DNA from: Ciona intestinalis
Taxonomy: Eukaryota > Chordata > Ascidiacea > Phlebobranchia > Cionidae
Assembly (NCBI RefSeq): GCF_000224145.3
Contig: NW_004190423.2
Location: 3,494 to 67,493, forward strand
Reading direction: 5' to 3'
DNA length: 64,000 bases
The translations under genes and the position numbers were made by a program. Numbering within the stretch: the first letter of the stretch is position 1; each line of letters starts with the position of its first letter. Shown here one piece after another: positions 59,901 to 64,000 of the stretch. The notes below the pieces were generated by a model. That model was given only the letters and a program-made list of their open reading frames with translations. It was not told where the DNA came from and did not search any database.

Positions 59901-62868
59901 GGTGGTAGAGAACTGGGGATGAAATAATTCACCTTTTCCTTCTCCACTTGCTGGTTATACCCATTGTACTCGGCAGAGTGCATGAGATACAACTTCCAAT
60001 CAAGTTCCTTGGGCACGATATCACTGACCAGTAGCTTGGTATTTTCACTTTCAACAATAACTGTAGCAATAAAAATTATTTAATTGGAAGAAAGAAGCGT
60101 GGTCGCTACACCTAGCAGACAAACAAGCCATTTATTTTGAATTATTTCCAAGTAATATTTCCAATGAAAAATAATGTGTACACAAAGACAACAATATTAG
60201 TTAAAATGTAGAATAGAATTCAAAAATTATATTAAACCTTCAGTATCAGGTTGGGGAGTTTCACCAGCTGTTCCACCACTATCCTGCCCTCCCTCACTAG
60301 CTGTTGCACTTTCCTGCACAACCTCCCCACTTTGTTCTGTAACTTCTACTTCGGCTGTTCCTTCCACTTGCCTACCCTCCCCAACACCACCTCCACCTTC
60401 ATCTTTCACTCCCTCAGTTTCTTCCTCCACATCAAGCACATCCTCATATTGCTTAGTAAAGAAATCATAACTATCGACCTCGGAAGCTTCACCAGTCTTC
60501 TCTCTGCAATAAAAACAAGCAAACTAAACAAATGTAATAACTGAACTTTATATTAATTATAAAATAAAAATCTAATAGGCCATAACTTTAAATATTATTT
60601 AGGCAAAAACATGCACTATTTAGTCTTAACATATGTGGATCAATGGACCATCCACAATAAAATATATCTAACTTAATAGATATATTTTATAATTAAAATG
60701 TGAGCTCAAAAATATTAATGCGATAAAACATGCATTCTCTATGTCTTTGCTTAAAATAATGATATAAAGATTTTGCCACTCCCCCAAAATATGATTTCCT
60801 CCGCTACCCTACCAACCACCATCCATGTACAACACCATGCACCCAATACTTCCCACAACCCCAATTCACACACACCATATATAGTAGCAAACCCACCGAG
60901 TTTTTTGCACAGCTTTCTTCCACGATAATTTAGATTCAATTTTTTCCAACAATTGAGCTTCCTCTAGTGTTGAGTATTGTTTGATTGTCTCGTCAAACCT
61001 GTTTATATTATTTTTATGTTGGAGTTTCTATTGTATACAATATTGTTATTTCTATGATAACCAAGATTTCTATGGTAAATAGTTTTGTTTTTATGTTATA
61101 TATACTTCCTATATTATTTCTACCAAAGTTTTATTCTTTCTATGATAATAAAAAAGCTATTTCTATAGTAAAATGGGATTTTATATACATATATATATAT
61201 ATTCTACGGTAGACCATATATATATATATATATTTTATTTACCATAAAATCCTATTATTCTACCATACCATACCCCCATACCTTGTAGATAGATTCATTC
61301 TATCTTTCAACCTCCTTGACCTAGGCCTCCTTTCATCCGTAGTTCCCCCTCCCTTCTTCAACATCTTGGCTTGCAATCGACTTCTTAATGTTGAATGTAG
61401 ACTTGGGGTACTTCTGCCATGAGGAGTCCCGCTTCTACTGTCTGTACGAGGGCTGCTGTTGGAGTATGTAGATAAAGTAAGTTACAATAATATAGTGTGT
61501 AATGTGGTGTATTATTAAAACTGGTTATTATGATGTCTTAGTGCATATTATGGCGCATTTATAAGGGTGTAATAATATTAATAAAGTGAAATATATAATA
61601 GGCTTCTGCTGGGGTAATAAAGGTGGTTTGTTATAATAAGCTTTGTGAAGGAATTGCCCATTTAAGATAATTCTAATTATCGGATGAATCAATGATATGC
61701 ATATTTACACATTCTTTCACTATATCATGTTTACTTATGATTTTAAGTACAACATGCAGCCCCATACAACCCAACATTGGTGCCTATTTGTCAGTGGTGC
61801 ATAGTTGTACACAGTGGTTATATTATATAGCATAGTTCTCCTATTTGTCGGTTGTAAATGGGGCACACCATGAATCCCATCCCACCTCACCTTGGTGCCT
61901 ATTAGTCAGTTGTGTATATTGGTCAACAATGCTCATATAATTGTCAGGTGAAAATTGGGGGTACAACATACCCCACGCACCCCTACATTGGTGCCTATTT
62001 ACACCATGCTAGCTATACACATAGTACCAACCTTGCTGTATCTTGTCCACCATGCGAAGGGGTGGGAGCTGTGGTAGGAGGGGATTCAGGAAGCTCTTCA
62101 AGTGTCTGTTGAACCAACAAATATAATTAAAGTAGGACTTTGAAAAATGCTTTAAAATTATTAATTTTTTCCCAATTAAAAGCAAGTCAAACTTGGCTGG
62201 AAAACTTAATTTTTGTAATATATATGCAGATACATTGTTTTCCTCATTTTACTGTGGCATGAAGGCTCTGTTGTGACAATTGCTTAAACATATTTTTTCC
62301 AACTAAAAGCAAGGCAAACTTGCCTGGAAAACTTAATTTATTGTAATATTGTTTTATTTCTATTACTGTAATCACATGAAGAAAGTGCAAACAAAATATT
62401 AAAGGTGGCTTTAAGAGAAATAGTCACTCATATTGCCTACTTTATGGTTTCTTATTTCTTTGATATGACCTTGAAAGATTAATGATTAGCATTATTTCCA
62501 TAACTCATACTTATTAAATAAAGTAATTAAATACATTATATCCCACCACCCTATGTTAATAACTACAATAATAACCCCACCTTATCAAGTTCTTCCATCT
62601 CCATTGCAACCACTTGCTCCTGTGTTGCAAGTTTTCTCCTCGAGGCTTCTCGACGCGACTCAAGGATGGATTTCAATGCAGACCCATCGTCGGATCCCGT
62701 GTCATCTAACGGGTCAATCATGTCCACTGTGTCCAAGGGGCCAACGGTGTCCATTGGGCTTACTGGGCTCGTTGGGCCCAGTGTGTCCGAAGAGGCCTCG
62801 GAAGCTGCCGTGAGGTTCATAGCTCGGCGCCGCGCACGCAGGCGCTCTTTTATCGTACTTCCATCCAT
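47914..62868 (-). CDS. cc2d2a: Coiled-coil and C2 domain protein 2A (ciliary transition zone)
   Basis: 27 exons in phase: 62868-62581, 62105-62032, 61455-61282, 60998-60897, 60503-60238, 60060-59862, 59664-59406, 58830-58617, 58319-58120, 57685-57551, 57235-57146, 56826-56694, 56392-56154, 55430-54915, 54701-54494, 53986-53883, 53622-53370, 52941-52710, 52360-52177, 51786-51665, 51265-51125, 50839-50677, 50226-50074, 49520-49371, 49034-48891, 48707-48593, 48167-47914; 5112 nt, 1703 residues (human 1620). Part of the MKS module that gates the ciliary transition zone. Matches include [30 protein letters not shown], the coiled-coil [30 protein letters not shown]2-domain [40 protein letters not shown], the transglutaminase-like [20 protein letters not shown] and [14 protein letters not shown]. 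The variable N-terminus, Asp/Thr- and Glu/Gly-rich, is least certain. A second copy of exons 8-9 lies past the gap at 62952-63076. Confidence 0.93.
48316..48490 (+). repeat. Family A SINE with internally amplified core
   Basis: The 26-bp block ATTGTGGGCGTATGTGTCCT plus TGGGCC is repeated four times in tandem (48328-48431) before the normal continuation CAAGACACTTAACGGGAATT and CCAGTGGTCACTAATGGGTT. In cc2d2a intron 26. Confidence 0.8.
49530..49647. repeat. ~31-bp tandem repeat in cc2d2a intron 23
   Basis: Four units of GTAAGTTATGGGTGATTTCT plus GTATATACTATG, two with an extra AT. Confidence 0.8.
50337..50455 (+). repeat. Family A SINE with intact tRNA-like head
   Basis: TGGCACAGTG (A-box-like) at 50342 and GGTTCAAGGCT (B-box-like) about 50 bp later, followed by GTTGCTGCTACCATTGTGG. 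The best view of the Pol III promoter part of the family. In cc2d2a intron 22. Confidence 0.75.
51538..51648. repeat. Direct repeat of ~46 bp
   Basis: ACCAACCCCCAACAGTAGGC then CTTGAACCCCACATCCTCTA occurs twice back to back in cc2d2a intron 20. Confidence 0.7.
54310..54435 (+). repeat. Family D unit in cc2d2a intron 15
   Basis: GCGGGCACGAGGTGTATGAA, CAACCGTGTTATAACGACTG and AAGTTACATTCATTCATTTA, a SINE tail with short ATTC repeat. Confidence 0.7.
55484..55668. repeat. Degenerate tandem repeat in cc2d2a intron 13
   Basis: About nine imperfect units of GGTCATATGGGGTTACTAG, 16-22 bp each. Confidence 0.75.
55755..55860 (+). repeat. Family A SINE fragment
   Basis: GGATGCCGGGTTCAATGCTC head, GACGTATGTGACCTTGGGCA centre and CAACCCAGTGGTCACTGATG. 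In cc2d2a intron 13. Confidence 0.7.
57271..57353. repeat. ~26-bp tandem repeat in cc2d2a intron 10
   Basis: Three units of ATAATGGGTGATTGTGATGC plus ATAAAC, the first with TTATTG. Confidence 0.75.
57826..58660 (-). repeat. cc2d2a segment duplicated at 63077-64000
   Basis: This block, spanning exons 8-9 and a family A SINE at 57853-57935, matches the end of the window past the 125-N gap. This copy is in the correct gene order. Confidence 0.85.
59220..59320. mobile_element. 101-bp hAT-like MITE
   Basis: Left end CAGTGGCGCAGC and right end GCTGCGCCAGTG are inverted repeats. Flanking 8-bp target duplications are CCCACAGC (59212-59219) and TCCACAGC (59321-59328), one mismatch. The interior has GGGGTCGCGACACCC. 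Too short to code. In cc2d2a intron 7. Confidence 0.8.
61730..62030. repeat. Diverged repeats in cc2d2a intron 2
   Basis: The phrase TTGGTGCCTATTTGTCAGT recurs at about 61776, 61892 and 61994 with diverged spacers, suggesting an old tandem array with a period near 110 bp. Confidence 0.6.
62166..62352. repeat. Pair of ~60-bp direct repeats in cc2d2a intron 1
   Basis: AAAAGCAAGTCAAACTTGGC then TGGAAAACTTAATTT occurs at about 62176 and, slightly diverged, at about 62302. Confidence 0.7.
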
Positions 62869-62951
62869 GGTATAACAGGTAAAGCTACTACAGTATTTAT
62901 TTAAAATTTCATTTTAAGACATCTCTCTAAATATATGTAGAAAATGTAATG

Positions 62952-63076
62952 NNNNNNNNNNNNNNNNNNNNNNNNNNNNNNNNNNNNNNNNNNNNNNNNN
63001 NNNNNNNNNNNNNNNNNNNNNNNNNNNNNNNNNNNNNNNNNNNNNNNNNNNNNNNNNNNNNNNNNNNNNNNNNNNN
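62952..63076. other. Assembly gap (125 N)
   Basis: Run of N. Sequence on the far side is out of order relative to the cc2d2a gene. Confidence 0.99.
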
Positions 63077-63361
63077 TGTAAATTGTAGTAGTAGTAATTG
63101 TATATTTGTAATTATGGGTTCAAAGCTCAATGCTGCTACTAATCCTACTATTGTGGGCATATGTGACCTTGGGCAAGACACTTAACGGCAATTGCTTTAA
63201 CATATATAAATTCCCAAATGCCCAAACACAGCCCAAAAAACTTTTAAGCCTTATACTTGTGTTATTAAACCTCTGCGCCTAACACTCTAGTATATATATA
63301 TATGGGTGATGCTCTATAGTTAGTTACACCATATGCCCTGTAATAATACATCTATTATGCC

Positions 63362-63420
<59 letters not shown>

Positions 63421-64000
63421 TATCCCACCTCTTCCTTCTTAACCACCAGCCTCACACTTGTATTATTATATCCTTGCTCCTCCCTCAAACTTTTAATGGC
63501 TTCCCATTCGTTTATAATTTGCCGCATCATGTCACGCTCTGATGACTCAGCTGTTGATAACTGCTGAGTCGTTCTGCGGATCTCGGCCGTGAAATCATTG
63601 ATGCGCGACTTCTGTAACGCCGTGGGATCTACGGGGAAATATAAAATCATAAAAAAAGGAAACACGCTAAAATTTAAACTTATATTTTACAACAAAATAT
63701 GTTAACGCATATGTTATTGTTAATTACTGTAAGTTTTGTAGACCAAGCTAATTTAATTGAGGGGGGGGGGGAAACTCCAGCTTATGTCAATAAAGGCATT
63801 GGCATAGAACCTCACTCATATAGAACATAGTGGCCAATAAAACCAGGGATTATTAAAAACACAGAACACTCCAAACCTCCAAAATAAAATCCCAGGTCCA
63901 GTGACATGTATTGCCAAAGTACCTCACCCATATTGAATATAATATAACGCTACGCACCTACACCCAGTGTTTCCTTCAATGTCTCCACTGCATTCCTCAG
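63077..64000 (-). repeat. Displaced second copy of cc2d2a exons 8-9
   Basis: Near-identical to 57826-58660. Exon 9 copy at 63628-63429 (200 nt, splice sites intact); exon 8 copy starts at 63958 and runs off the window. Differences include an expanded (TA)n at 63366-63414, an inserted tract with ten or more G near 63762 and point changes. It lies 5' of the cc2d2a start, where it cannot be part of the gene, so a misplaced haplotype fragment is likely. Confidence 0.85.
63366..63414. repeat. (TA)n microsatellite
   Basis: About 24 TA units in the displaced copy, against only a few in the matching place at 58106-58113. Confidence 0.9.

Overview
The window is AT-rich, intron-rich animal DNA, almost certainly from a tunicate of the genus Ciona (C. 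intestinalis/robusta-like). The support is compact multi-exon genes with chordate orthologues (rpl39, bdh2, aromatic amino acid decarboxylase, the NR2E1/tailless receptor, cstf2, FAM241, primpol, cc2d2a), several short dispersed repeat families, and assembly gaps flanked by diverged duplicates, as expected from a very heterozygous genome. Species assignment is inference; the gene calls come from reading translated exons and splice sites.

Layout. 0.8-1.6 kb: rpl39 (+). 1.9-3.9 kb: about 1 kb present twice around a 50-N gap. 4.1-9.9 kb (-): a membrane-anchored or secreted protein with two MAM-like domains; its 5' end contains a 0.44 kb tandem duplication. 10.9-11.8 and 16.3-16.5 kb (-): two short secreted-peptide genes with matching architecture; the second encodes a strongly cationic product. 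11.8-20.5 kb: mostly repeats, including a hAT-like element with a perfect 8-bp target duplication. 20.6-23.3 kb (+): bdh2. 24.7-29.0 kb (+): 12-exon aromatic L-amino-acid decarboxylase. 31.4-36.4 kb (+): 11-exon NR2E1/tailless nuclear receptor with a large 14-bp minisatellite in intron 4. 37.2-43.6 kb (-): 10-exon cstf2, interrupted by a gap-flanked duplication of exon 9. 43.9 kb (+): initiator tRNA-Met. 44.6-45.4 kb (-): FAM241-like membrane protein. 45.8-47.4 kb (-): intronless primpol. 47.9-62.9 kb (-): 27-exon cc2d2a. 63.1-64.0 kb: a second copy of cc2d2a exons 8-9 beyond a gap.

The summed exon lengths of bdh2, the decarboxylase, nr2e1, cstf2, FAM241 and cc2d2a are all multiples of three with matching splice phases, so these gene models are internally consistent. 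The genes do not form one pathway: they cover translation, ketone/iron-linked metabolism, amine synthesis, neural transcription control, mRNA 3'-end processing, replication restart and the ciliary transition zone. The four minus-strand genes from 37 to 63 kb lie head to tail at short spacing.

The rest is largely dispersed repeats: (A) a tRNA-derived SINE with a CORE-like centre and an ATTC tail; (B) a roughly 190-bp MITE with TAGTAGGGTGGGG-type inverted ends; (C) a roughly 150-bp family starting TTTATCTCTTCGAA; (D) a roughly 96-bp unit that forms the 3' part of A and also occurs in tandem; (E) a family carrying a 'GGTGAGGT ... CCCAACACCCAGGGTGCTA' signature, scattered through introns. The strongest candidates for something undescribed are the small secreted-peptide genes; no multi-gene system of unknown type was recognised.
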